NCBI GenBank assembly: GCA_958009055.1
Contig: OY253656.1
Coordinates: forward strand, 62,001-126,000
Length of the DNA stretch: 64,000 nt
Source of the DNA: Choricystis sp. odSpoLacu1
Taxonomy: Eukaryota > Chlorophyta > Trebouxiophyceae
Reading direction: 5' to 3'
The translations under genes and the position numbers were made by a program. The stretch's first letter is position 1; every line of letters begins with the position of its first letter. Shown here one piece after another: positions 19,803 to 30,192 of this stretch. Under the pieces are notes generated by a model. It saw only the letters and a list, made by a program, of their open reading frames with translations. It made no database searches and had not been told where the DNA came from.

Positions 19803-21213
19803 TGGGCAGCGACGACGGGTCTGGCTTTTTTCTTTCGAATCAGATCGATCCAGGAGGGCGGGTTGAGCGCTGCGTCGATGTGTGAAGGAGACGGCAGACT
19901 CTCTGCCTCTTGTTTTCGATCGACAGATAAAAAAGGGACGAGGGTGTTTACACACAGGTCGGGAACAAGGCGCGTCCCTCCCGCCACACCCCCGCACACA
20001 CGCCTGCCCACCCAGCCACGCACCCCGACAGGGCAACAGACAGACTGTTGCAGCCCGGGAGCACGCGACCAGGGAGAGGCGAGGGAGCGGGGATGGTGGG
20101 ACAAGCAGACACACACGAGGACGCTCGGTCCCCAAAGAGGGACTCTCGTACACCCAGGGGGGGGGGGCGCCCAGCCCCCCCCCCACACGCGATCGCGCCG
20201 CCCCGGCAACGCCTCAACCCCGAAGCCCGGAAGGGGGCACACAGGGAGGAAGCGGCACCAGGGAGCGCGCGATGTGGGGGTGGGGTGGGGTGGGGTGGGG
20301 GGGAGGCATGGAGGTAAAGGATGTGTGTGCGTGTTGTAAAAAACGCAGGCCGCAGAGTGCGGGGGGGTCGGGAAAAGCGTCGGGTGTCGCCAAGAAGCGC
20401 CGCCCGCCTCTGCGCCCCCCCCCCCCCCCTCAAACAAAACACACTGCTCAGGCTCGGTGCCGTGGTCCACGCGCGTTTGTGTGTAGACACTCGGCGCCCC
20501 CCCCCAAACCCGGCACACCGCGACCACCCCCCCCCCCCCTCGCTCGCTCGTCGCTCTTCCCCTCTGTGTTTTCTTCCGATCGTGGCGCCACAGGTCTCCG
20601 CCACACCATCGCGCCAAACGCGCGTCGAACAGGCACGCGTGCCTGCACGAGCGCGCCCGGCGGGGCAGCATGGAGGAGGCGCGTGGCCACCACAGGAACA
20701 AAGACACAAGGACACCCAGCGGGCCAGCGCGGACGAGGGGGGGCGGGGGGGGCAGGGCGCGCGCGTGTGGAGTGGCAGGGGGCGCGCAGAGTCAAACAAC
20801 GTGAGTGTGGCAGCAGCATCCAAGACGAAAGACAGAGAGAGTGCGAAGAGAAGAGGGGGAGGCGTGGAGGGAGGGGGGGCGCGTTGGTGGCGTGTTGGCG
20901 CGCTCTCCCCGCGCCGTGCCCGCACAAAAACGGGGAAAGGGGTGCGTTTTCGAAAAAAAAACTGGGAGGGGCGTGTTTTTTCGGGTTGTGTGTGTCGTAA
21001 GGGGGATGTGCTTGTCAGCTAAAGGTCGGGGGTGTCGGATAAAACATAATTGGACGAGGAGGGAGGGGGGTTTGAAAAAGTCGAGCGATAAAAGATAAAG
21101 CGCATGCTGCTTTTTGTTGTCGACGCGCCCCCGCGCCAACCCGACGCCCCCCACCGACACGGTGGGGGCCGCGTGGCGGCACGGTGTTGCGGCCAGGCTT
21201 GGGACAGCTTCTC
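19803..21213. other. gene-free interval with G-rich tracts
   Basis: This 1.4-kb region lies upstream of the small membrane protein gene and downstream of the secreted protein gene. It contains many G or C homopolymers (8-14 bases), a GGGGT repeat, and A/T-rich stretches near 20950-21100. The long minus-strand reading frames here are low-complexity Pro/Arg/Cys translations with no domain. I could not support a gene. Confidence 0.5.
20276..20305 (+). repeat. GGGGT tandem repeat (G-quadruplex-prone)
   Basis: Four consecutive GGGGT-type units within one G-rich run, with G-tracts of 4-7 separated by single T residues. The spacing satisfies the G-quadruplex pattern on the plus strand. It lies about 480 bp upstream of the minus-strand membrane-protein start. 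Confidence 0.6.
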
Positions 21214-22184
21214 TCAAGGCGCCTCCACCTCGGGCGCCGCCGCCGCGGACGCCACCGACACGGTGGGCCGTGCGGCGTGCGCGGGCTTGGGCGCGCCCGA
21301 CTTGAAGAGGCACGCGCACGAGTAGGCGTCGCTGCCCACGGCCGCCACCATGGCCCGCGCAGACACACAGGCGCCTGCGGCCACCTCCGACCCAAAGCGG
21401 TTCAAACCGCCTTGTTCGGAGGAGGCGACGCACGCGAATTCGCCAGTGCCCACCGCGACGGGCCGGCCAGCGTCGCCCAGCAGCGACGTCTCGCACGTTT
21501 TGGAGCACGGCGCGCCATACTTGCCGCGCGACAGGCCCTGGGTCTCATCCTCACCCACGCACATGCACGCGAACTCGGTCTTGGCCACGGCTTCGGAGCC
21601 GTCGACAATGGTGCAGGTGGGCTTGGTGGCGGAGAGGAGTTGCCAGCCGGCCGCGCGCGTGCCGTCGGCGCGCGTGGCGGAGCAGAGGGCGGTGCGTTCG
21701 GTGCCGCCAAACTCGGAGAAGGTGAAGGGCTTGGCGCACGCGTCGGCGCAGGATTTGCCGCCCGGGGCGGCGACGAAGCCGGCGCCGAGGGGGGAGGCGG
21801 GGTCTGGGGAGGGTTGTGTGTGAGTTTGGGAGTGTCGCTATATATCTGCGGCGTCGCAGCTGCGTGCGTTCGCGCACGCGCGGGCGTGCGCGAACGCTCG
21901 TGCGCTCGCGACGCCGCCTGTGTCCCAAACCCCGACCCGCCGTGACCGCCATCCCCACATCGGCGCCGCCGCTGCCGGGTGACTCTAGCACGCCGCTTGG
22001 CGGGCGGCGCCACCGGAGAGAGCCGCAGACAGCCGCGGCGGCCCGCGGCGGCCGCCAAATCAATCAATCGACCAAAAAAGCGCCCCCTTTTTGCGTCGAC
22101 CAAACCTCCGACCTTGCACGCCCCAGACTCACCAGGGCGAGCGACCGCGACGGCCGCCAGGGCAAGAATAATGAAGGCGCGCAT
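21214..22184 (-). CDS. secreted protein with two six-cysteine repeats
   Basis: Unrecognised family, 213 residues. Exon 1 (22184-22133) encodes a textbook signal peptide, MRAFIILALAAVAVARP. Exon 2 is 21803-21214, and the intron is 329 bp. The mature part contains two tandem repeats with matching cysteine spacing. The first is C-x3-C-x17-C-x22-C-x15-C-x-C (from SCADAC to CMC), the second C-x3-C-x20-C-x20-C-x16-C-x-C (from PCSKTC to CAC). There is no transmembrane segment or GPI-like tail; the end is Ala/Val-rich. Disulfide-bonded extracellular or vacuolar location is inferred. The intron carries a 30-bp palindrome and a TATATAT stretch. It is divergent from the ABC gene with about 810 bp between starts, the widest shared promoter region in this window. 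Confidence 0.75.
21867..21896. repeat. perfect palindrome inside an intron, 13-bp arms
   Basis: CGTTCGCGCACGC and GCGTGCGCGAACG are exact reverse complements around a GCGG loop. It sits inside the intron of the secreted-protein gene, about 60 bases upstream of the acceptor in genomic distance. Confidence 0.8.
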
Positions 22185-22994
22185 AGTGGTGATGGGCTGG
22201 GTGGCGGGGAAGGGGAAGGGCGTGAGGCGGGGTGGGGCAGGGAGACGGAGACGGCGCATGCCGCTGATGCCGTCTAAGTCGCCGCGCGCGGGGCGCGACC
22301 GCGGCCGCGCTTGATCTCCGCAGCGCGCGCACGCCCACCCTCGCGCCGATGGGGGGCCACGCGCCGGCGTTGAGGCGGTGGCGGCGGGGCGGTACGCGGG
22401 TTCGCGACGGGGCGGCAGTGCGACGCGCGCCCCAGCCGCGCGCACGCTTGGCTGCGCGGCAGCTGGCGCCACGGCGCGACCGCCGGCGACCGCCGCCGCC
22501 CCGCCCCCGCGACGGGGCGATGGGGGCAAAAACACGGCCTCCGCGGGCGACAGACTCACCGTGTGTGGGGTGGGAGGCGAGGAAGGCAAGGAAGAGAGTG
22601 GGAATGGGAGTGTCGCCCGGTCTAAAACCTGCGCAAAAAAACTTAGCCGGCAAAAAAGCGGGCGTTTCGCCCGCCAGCGGGGCCAACGCACAGCCGCAAC
22701 GCGATCGTACCGCCTCCGGAGATGGGCGATCAGTCTCTGGTGACTGATGAGCGCGTTGATCGCGCCGGCAGGATCGTTGGGTTGCGTGGAAGGGAGACGC
22801 CAGGAGGAGGCGTGGTCGCCCATCCCTCGATTCGCTCGTGCCGCTTCGACGTTCGCCCACGTCAGTGGACTCTCGTTTTGCCCCTCTCGAACTCCCAATC
22901 ACTCGCACTTCTTCCCCGCGCAACGGCCTGAAAAACCTTGCGCCCCCCCCCCACACACCCCCCACCCACCCGATTGAGGCTGCCCCGACCGAGA
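22185..22994. other. divergent promoter region, nothing else seen
   Basis: About 810 bp between the starts of the secreted-protein gene and the ABC gene. It is GC-rich, with CGCG-dense blocks. I found no TATA box, RNA gene or supportable ORF. Confidence 0.5.
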
Positions 22995-24237
22995 ATGCCA
23001 CTCCAGCCGGTCGTCGGCCGCCCCGCCGCCCTCGCCACGGGCGGCGCGTCCCTCGCCGCCCACACCGCGACGCGCGAACTGCCGACCTCCGGCCCGTTTG
23101 CGCGCGCGGCTGCCGCGCCCGCTGCTGCGTCTGGTCAGGAAGAAGCCAAGCCTGCTGCTGTGGCGGCGGCGCCGGCGCAGGCCGAGGAGGAAGGCGGCAC
23201 TCCCGCCATCGACGTGCGCGGCCTCACGTTTTGCTACCCAGACGTTGGTGAGCAAAGGGGCCCGCCCCCCCCCCCCCCCCCCCCCCCCCACAATTCAACG
23301 GGAGGCACGCTGCATGCACACAATCAAGCACACACACACACACACAAACCAACCACAACCATTCTCCCCCTCAGACGGCCGCCCGCTCGCCAACACCCCG
23401 CCCGTCGTCCAAAACATGCGCCTCTCCCTGCCCCCCGGCTCCCGCTGCCTGTTGCTGGGGGCCAACGGGGCCGGCAAAACCACCCTGCTGCGCGTGCTGG
23501 GGGGGCACCACCTGTTGCCGCGTGGCGCTGTGACCGTGCTGGGTGGGTCGCCGTTTCATGACACCTCGTTGACAACGTCCGGCGACCTCTCCTACCTGGG
23601 CGGCAACTGGGACCGCGAAGTCGCGTTCGCGGGCTACTCCGTCCCCTTGGCCGCTGACTTGGCGGCGGGCGAGATGCTGGCGCGCGTCCCTGGCGCAGAC
23701 CCCGCCCGCGTGTCCCGCATCATGGACGCACTGGACATCGACCCCGCCTGGCGCCTGCACCGCGTGTCCGACGGCCAGCGCAGGCGCGTCCAAATCGGCA
23801 TGGGCCTGGTCAAACCATTCAAAGTGCTGTTGCTCGACGAAATCACGGTCGATCTCGACGTGCTCGGCCGCGCCGACCTCGTGGCCTTCCTCGCCTCCGA
23901 GTGCGCCGACCGTGGCGCCACCATCGTGTACGCCACCCACATCCTGGACGGCCTGGACGCGTGGCCGACGCACGTTGCCTTTGTGGCGCGGGGGGCGTTG
24001 CAGAGGTTTGAGCCGGCAGAGAACATTCTAGGCGTGCGCCAAGGCCACCTCCTGGAAACCGTCACCGACTGGCTGCGGGCTGAAGCCGCCCACGATGCCG
24101 CCAAGAAGGAGGCGGCGGCGGGGCCGAACGCGGTGGGGGCGGGTGGGGAGGGGCAGGCACAGTGGTCCAACGGGTGGGCGGCAGGGAGGATGACGTCGAC
24201 CATGCGGGGGGCGGCGAATACAGTTATGCGCATGTGA
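22995..24237 (+). CDS. soluble ABC ATPase, plant ABCI19-21 / yeast CAF16 type
   Basis: Exons are 22995-23247 and 23375-24237 (371 residues); the intron begins with GTGAGC and includes a C-run of about 20. One nucleotide-binding domain and no membrane segments. Walker A is GANGAGKTTLLRVLGG, the ABC signature is VSDGQRRRVQIGMGL, Walker B is VLLLDEITVDLDVLGRADL, and the H-loop is in YATHILDGLDAWPTH. The D-E-I-T-V-D-L-D wording and the preceding YLGGNWDREVAFAGYSVPL are characteristic of the plant ABCI19-21 proteins and CAF16 (CCR4-NOT associated). The N-terminal 65 residues are Ala/Pro-rich and may target an organelle. The cellular role in algae is not established. Confidence 0.92.
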
Positions 24238-24330
24238 GGGGTGCGTGGTGTGTGCGAGAGAACGCGTTCGTGTGGATGGTGTGGCACCACACGAAAAAAC
24301 AACAAAACGTGACAACGAAAACCACTCGCT

Positions 24331-24335
24331 TGTAA
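24331..24335 (+). promoter_or_regulatory. putative UGUAA polyadenylation signal for the ABC gene
   Basis: TGTAA lies 94 bp after the ABC stop within an A/T-richer 258-bp gap before the convergent SMC6 gene. This fits the chlorophyte poly(A) motif, but chance occurrence cannot be excluded. Confidence 0.35.
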
Positions 24336-24495
24336 AAATTCTTTTCATTCCTCCCCGATTCTTTTCAACCACCTTGAGTTGGCGTGTGTGCTGTGTGTGG
24401 CTCTCCACTTGTGCCTTTGAACTTGTGACATGCATTTTGCGTAACATTGATCGTGCGTGAGAAAAACAAAACAAAACCACCCTTCCTCTCGCTCC

Positions 24496-27400
24496 CTACC
24501 CCCCATCCGGCGGCCGCGCGGGCGGCGGCATCGTCAGCACCCTCACAAAGCCAGCAGGCAGAGGAGTACCCCTTGACCGCTCCAACTCAGCGGCCGCTGC
24601 ATCCACGGCGGCCACATCCTGGGGCGTGAGCAGCAAAAACTGAAGTCCAGGCGCTGCATCAGCTGCCCCCAGCAGCGACGCCAACGACACCCGCCGGTTC
24701 ACCGCGTCCATGTACACATCAAACTCGTCCAGCGCACGGAACGGACAGTGCGTGAACTCGCCCAGGGCCAGGGCAAAGGCGACGGTGGTGAAGGAGCGTT
24801 CGCCGCCGGAGAGGGCGCGCAGGTCGCGGGTGCGGGGTTGGCCCGTGGCGCGGCCGCCGCCGGTGCCGCCGCCACCCCCGGCCACACCAACACTCAAATC
24901 CAGAGTGCGTGCCTCCCAGTCCACGCGCACCGCGCCCACGTGCCCCTTGCGCCGCATGTAGGTGCGGAAGCGGGTGCCCACCGCTTCCTCCACGCGGTGG
25001 CGCACGCGCACAAACGCGGCCTCACGCGCGGCCAGCCCGCGTGCCATCTGCCTCGCCAGCTCGCCGTGGGCGCGCACGCGGGCCAGGGCGGCGGCTGCGG
25101 CGGGGGCGGCGGCATCGAGCTCGGCTTGGAGTTCGGCCAGGGTGCCGCCAGCGTCGCGCTCGCCGGCGGCCAGCGCGGCGCGCGCGCGGCGGTGCAGCGT
25201 CGCGACCGCGCCCGCGTCGGCTTCAGCGGCTGTAGCGGCAGCAGCCAGGCGGTCGGCGTGGTCGGCGTGGTCGTCGTCAGCTTCGCCAGGGCCACGCTTG
25301 CGCGCGTCCCGAAAGGCGGGAGTCGCTTTGAGCCGCGCCAACGCTGCGTCGCCGTCGGCGCGCGCGCACACAGACTCAGCCAGGCGCGCCATATCACCAG
25401 CTTCGCTCTCTAGCCGCGCCAGGTCGGCCCGGTACTTGGCCAGGCGCTCCGTGACGCGGGCCACCATGGCGGCCGCGGCGGTTGCTCGGTCGGCGGCAGC
25501 TGCTGCCGCGGCCGCCAACTCACCGCGGTCGCCCGCGCGCGCGGCGGCGGCCGTCTTGGCAGCCTCCACCCGCTCCCCCGCGTCGCGCGCCGACGCGGCC
25601 GCATCTTCTGCGGCCGCCGCTGCATCGTCAGCCGCGGCCCGCTTGTCGGCGGCAGCGCTGGCGGCCGCGTCCGCCGCCGCGCGCAAACCAGCCAGGTCGC
25701 CGCTCCCGCCGCGCGTTGCGCCCACCGCGTCCGCGGCCGCCCCGCGCAACGCTTCCACGCGGGCGATGGCGGCGTCCCGGTCGGCGGCCGCTCTGCGGGC
25801 GGCATCGTGGGCGGCCCTCGCGTCCCGCCTGGCGGCAGCGGACGCGTCGCGCGCGGCGGCCGCGGCGGCCGCGCGCTCTGTCGCGGCAGTCTGCGCACGC
25901 TCCGCCTCAGCAGCCGCAGCCTTCATCTCGGCCGGCGACGCGCGCCCGGACTTGAACTTGACGATGTGGGCGTGGGTGGGGGGCGGGTGCACGGTGACGG
26001 TGGCGCCTCTCCGTGCGTAGCGAGAGCCGTCGGGCGTGACCGCAGCGGCGACGCCACCGCCGCGGTCACCCTCACCCCCACGCTCTGGCGGCGCCACCGC
26101 GGCCCTCGCTTCGCGTGCATTGGCAGCCAGAACAATCCTTTCCACGGCCCCAATGTCGATCAACAGGTTGCGCACCGCGTCGCGGCAGGCGGGGGGGCCG
26201 TCGACGGCGACCGCGTCCAGGAGGGTGCGCGACGCCGCACGCAGCCGTGGCGGCGCGTACGGCGCCGCCCCCATGGCCACCACAAACACGCGGGTGGAGC
26301 CCGCCCCCGCGGCCGCCAGCTCGGTGCGCAGGGTGGCAGCGTCGTGGGGGGTGGCGGCCAGGAAGGAGGCGGCGAGAGGACCGATGACGGCGGCCAGGGG
26401 GGCCACCGCGCCCGCGTCGCGCGCCGTGATCAGCGCGCCCAGGGGACCGTACGCGGGGGCGCGCAGGGAGCGTTTTGTGTGGGGCAGGGCCGCGCGCGGC
26501 GTGGCGGCGGCGGCCGCCACGGCTGGGAGGGAGGGGGGGCCAAACATCGCGGCGCGCGCGGGGGGATCACCCGCTCGCCTCAGCGCGGCCACCGCGTCGG
26601 TGGCTTGACGAGCTGCGCGGTCGGCGGTGGCCGCCACATCGGCGGCCGTGCGCTCGGCCGCGGCCGCGGCCGCGGCGTCCGCGTCCGCGTCGCGGCACGC
26701 CGCGTCGGCCAGAGCGGCGCGTTGGCCTGCAGCCTGTGCGTCGCCCTCCGCCGCAGCCAACCGGGCGCGCTCGGCGGCGCCGCCGTCCCCGCCTCGAGCC
26801 GCGGTGGCGGCCGCCACCGCATCCTGCAGCTCGGTCGCGGCGGCGGCGGCGGCCGCGGCCGCACGGTCTGCCGCGGCGGCAGCGCTCTTGGCGGTTTTCA
26901 CGGCCGCGCGCTGGTTCGCCACTGCCGCGTTGCGGTCCGCGGTCGCCGCGTTCAAAGCGGCCGCGGCTTCATCATCCGCTGCGCCGCGCGCGCGATCGAC
27001 CGCGTCCCGGGCGGCCACGGCGTCAGCGTCGGCGGAGGCAGCGTCGCCGGCCGTCGCCGCCAGGCGCGCGGGCCCCGCCACCTCCACCCGGTGCCTCACC
27101 ACCGCGGCCCGGGCAGCCACGGCCGCCACCCCAGCCCACGGCATGGCGGCGTGGGCGTCGTCCACCAGGGCGCGGTGCACTTCGGCCGCGCGCGCGCGCG
27201 CTCGACGCTGGCTTGCAGCTCTTTGAGCGCGGCGCGCCGCTCGCCCACGCGCCGCGCTTCCGCCTGCACCAAGCCTGCCGCCTCGGTCACCGTGTCGCGG
27301 GCGGTTTGCAGACCCGCCTCGATGCGGGACAACAGGGTGGCGCGCACGTAGACCTCGAATTTTTTGGAGGCGGCCGCGGCAGCCGACGGCACGGCCCCCG

Positions 27401-28425
27401 CGCCGCCGCCGCCACCACCGCCGCCCCCCAAAAACGAGCGCGCCACGTCCTGCGTCATGACGGCCACCGGGTTGGATGCGTCAATGGACAGAGCTTCCAG
27501 CAGGGCGTCCACGTCGGCGCGGGCGGTGGAGACGAGGCGGGAGTCGGCAGAACGCAGCGCCCAGGTGGACGCGCCGGTCACACTGATCCGCCGCTCAATC
27601 GTCACCTCGTCGCCCAGCTCCTCCCTGCGATGGCCATCAGGGGCCCCGTTCCACAGGATGACCTTGATGACGGCTTCACGTGCCCCCGACCGCACCAGGG
27701 CGGCGGCCGCAGTGGCGCGCCCCGTCGCGGCCGCGCGCTCGCCGAGGGCGAGCTGCAGCGCTTGCAGGAGGGCCGACTTGCCGCTCCCATTCACGCCCGA
27801 CACAAAGTTGACGCGGGGCCCCAGGTCGACGCCGAAGCGGGCGTGGCACATGAAGTTGGTGACGTCGATGCGTTTGACGTGGCCGGGGGCGCCGACGCCG
27901 GGGGGGCGGGCGTCGGTGTCGTCGTCAGCGCTCGCGTCTGCGTCTGCGTCCACGTCCCCTAAGCCCGCGTCCCCCACAACGTCGGCTTCATCGTCCAGGG
28001 CGGAGGGCGGGGGTGCGTCCCCGTCCGAGTCGCCGACCTGTCTGTCGTCCGTCGCTGCGGCGGAGGGCGGGCGCTCGTCGGCGTCGCGGTCGCCGCGGCC
28101 GTCGACACAGCCTGCGGCGTCGCGGTCTCCCGCCAGGCGGCGGCGAGGGACCGCGTTCTCGTCGGACGAGGGCGGGCGGGGCGCGGCGCGTTTGCGGCCG
28201 GCCTGTGTCTGGGTGGTGGGAGGGAAGGGAGCGTGCTCAGCAGGCGGAAAGAAAAAAACACGGCCTCCGTCCCCTCTGCCGCCTCGGCACGTCCCCACCC
28301 CCACGCACACAGTGCGCCATGCTCCCTGCTTGTCTCACACGGTGCTGTTCGAGCAGCCGGCGGTCTGGCAGGGGGGGCCGCCCACGCATCGGAAAACACC
28401 ACGCCCTTCCCCCCCCACTCACCAT
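24496..28425 (-). CDS. SMC6: SMC6, ATPase of the SMC5/6 complex (frame interrupted once)
   Basis: DNA-repair and recombination SMC protein, about 1237 residues. The start codon is proposed to be a 3-base coding piece (28425-28423) split from the main exon (28208-24496) by a 214-bp intron, giving M-TQAGRKRAAPRPP. Head: HVKRIDVTNFMCHARF and Walker A in NFVSGVNGSGKSALLQALQ. Two Ala/Arg-rich coiled-coil arms flank a hinge around AYGPLGALITARDAGAVAPL. C-terminal head: signature ALSGGERSFTTVAFALAL and Walker B/D-loop in ALDEFDVYMDAVNRR, diagnostic of SMC6. The acidic N-terminal extension is Asp-rich. The frame shifts at a (CG)7 run at 27187-27200; the total length is two bases over, so one extra CG unit explains it. 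Divergent from the PGES2-like gene. Confidence 0.93.
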
Positions 28426-28680
28426 CTCTCACGACCTCGGGGACGCGGCGCAGAGGACCCAGGCACACGAAGCCTGTTGTCCAGGCGTCGCGGCGGGAGA
28501 GGGGTGTGTGCGCGGCGCGCGCGGGGGGAGAGAGCTGACCACGCGCGAGCGGTTTTCGTTTTTTGTGTTTCGCTTTCATTGATTCTTCACACAGCACCAA
28601 ACAAAAACGGACCCAAACAAAAACGGCGCGGCGGAGGCCGACTGTCCTCTTCATCACTCGCCTCTTTTCTCCTCCCCACA

Positions 28681-29897
28681 ATGTGGCGCCGAGCCAGCGC
28701 CCTGCTGGCCCGGTCCCCGGCGACGGCGCCTGCGCGCGGCGCGAGCGCGACCAGCACGCGCGCGCTGGCAACGCACGCCGGCCGGGGCGGTGCGGTGGCC
28801 GCGTGGTGAGTAGTGTGTGTGAGAGGAGAGATGCGTGTGAAGTGTGGCGGGGAGAGGGCAGCCTCCAATTTGACGCACCACCGCGCGGCCGCACACCGAC
28901 GTCGACACGTCCGACACCGACCCTCCCTCTCCCCCTCCCCACAGGCCCGCCACCCGCCGCCTGCTGGCCGCCACCTCCACCGCCGCCGCGGCCGCCGCCT
29001 TTGCTGCATCCTCCCTGGCGTCCTCCCCCGCCCTCGCGGACGCAGCAGCAGCGCCCGAGACGGCAGACGCTGATGTCTACGCGCCGCCGTCCCCCGTGCC
29101 GCCGCTGCCGGCGTCCCCCATCACACTCTACCAGTACGAAGTCTGCCCCTTTTGCTGCAAAGTGAAGGCCGTGCTGGACTATTTTGGCGTGCCATACCGC
29201 GTGGTCGAGGTGTCCCCCCTGACCAAGCGCCAACTCAAGGCGGGCGCCCCGGGGCACACCAAAGTGCCGGTCGCCATCATTGATGACGACACCCTGGCCG
29301 ACTCGTCCGCCATCATCTCCCGGGTGGCTGCGTCTGTGCGGGCGGCTAGCAGGGGGGGCAAAGGCGGTGGCAACGCGCCCCCCCCCTCCCTCCCGTGGGT
29401 GGCTGCGCGGCGCGCGCGGGCCTGCAGCCGCAGACGACGACAAAGACACCGCCTGGCGGCGCTGGGTGGATGGCCGCCTAGTCAAAGTGGTCACCATCAA
29501 CATCTACCGCACGGGGCGGGAGGCGTGGCAAACGTTTGACTACATCACCTCTGCCGGCGACTTTGGGGGCATTGTCGAAAAAACGGCCTCCCGCGTTGTG
29601 GGTGCCGGCATGATGTACGCCATTGGCGGCCGCCTGGCCAAAAAGTATGGCATCATTCAACCCCCCCGCGACGCGCTGTCGTCGGTGGCGGCAGAGTGGG
29701 TGGAGGGGGCGTTGGATGGCGGGGAGTATGCGGGCGGGGTGACGCCTTCGCTCGCCGATCTGTCCGCCTTTGGCGTGTGGCGGGCAGTGAAGGGGACGGA
29801 CACGTTTGTGGAGGCGATGGCGGGGGCGCCGGCACTGGCGGCGTGGTATGGGCGGATGGAGGGGGCCGTCGGGGCGAGCGCGCGCGTGGAAAGGTAG
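28681..29897 (+). CDS. PTGES2: prostaglandin E synthase 2-like thioredoxin/GST-fold protein
   Basis: Exons are 28681-28805 and 28945-29897, about 358 residues. The N-terminus MWRRASALLARSPATAPARG is a mitochondrial- or plastid-type presequence, followed by a hydrophobic Ala-rich segment (ATSTAAAAAAFAASSLASS) that may be a membrane anchor. The glutaredoxin-like domain has YEVCPFCCKVKAVLDYFGVP with the redox/GSH-binding C-P-F-C, and HTKVPVAIIDDD with the cis-Pro. The GST-C domain has WRRWVDGRLVKVVTINIYRT and FDYITSAGDFGGIVEK, both typical of mPGES-2. In plants the enzymatic role is unproven; heme and glutathione binding are reported for the animal protein. The frame breaks between the domains near a C9 run at 29378-29386; the length is one base over. 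Confidence 0.88.
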
Positions 29898-30192
29898 AGT
29901 GAGGGGCGGCGTGTAGAGTTCTTTTTTTACCTCCTTCCCGCGTTTTTTTTTTATGTGTGTGTGTGTGTTTGCATGAATGTCTGAGACGAGGCGGCGTTTT
30001 CACTCAGGGGATCCTCCCAGGCAGGCGGGGTGTGGAGAAGAAGAAACAAAACTCCCGACCCGACACAAAGCCAATTTGCCGTTTTAGTCGGCGGGCGTCC
30101 ACGCGCATGCGCTGACGCCCCCGACTCTCTCCCTCCACCAGTCGCCCACACGGAGCCTTCACAGGTTAATTCACGCGTGTGGGACAGGGGGC

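Noticed and set aside
24748..27351. Long plus-strand ORFs opposite SMC6
   Set aside because: Ala/Arg/Pro-rich mirror translations of coiled-coil codons; the minus strand carries all SMC motifs.
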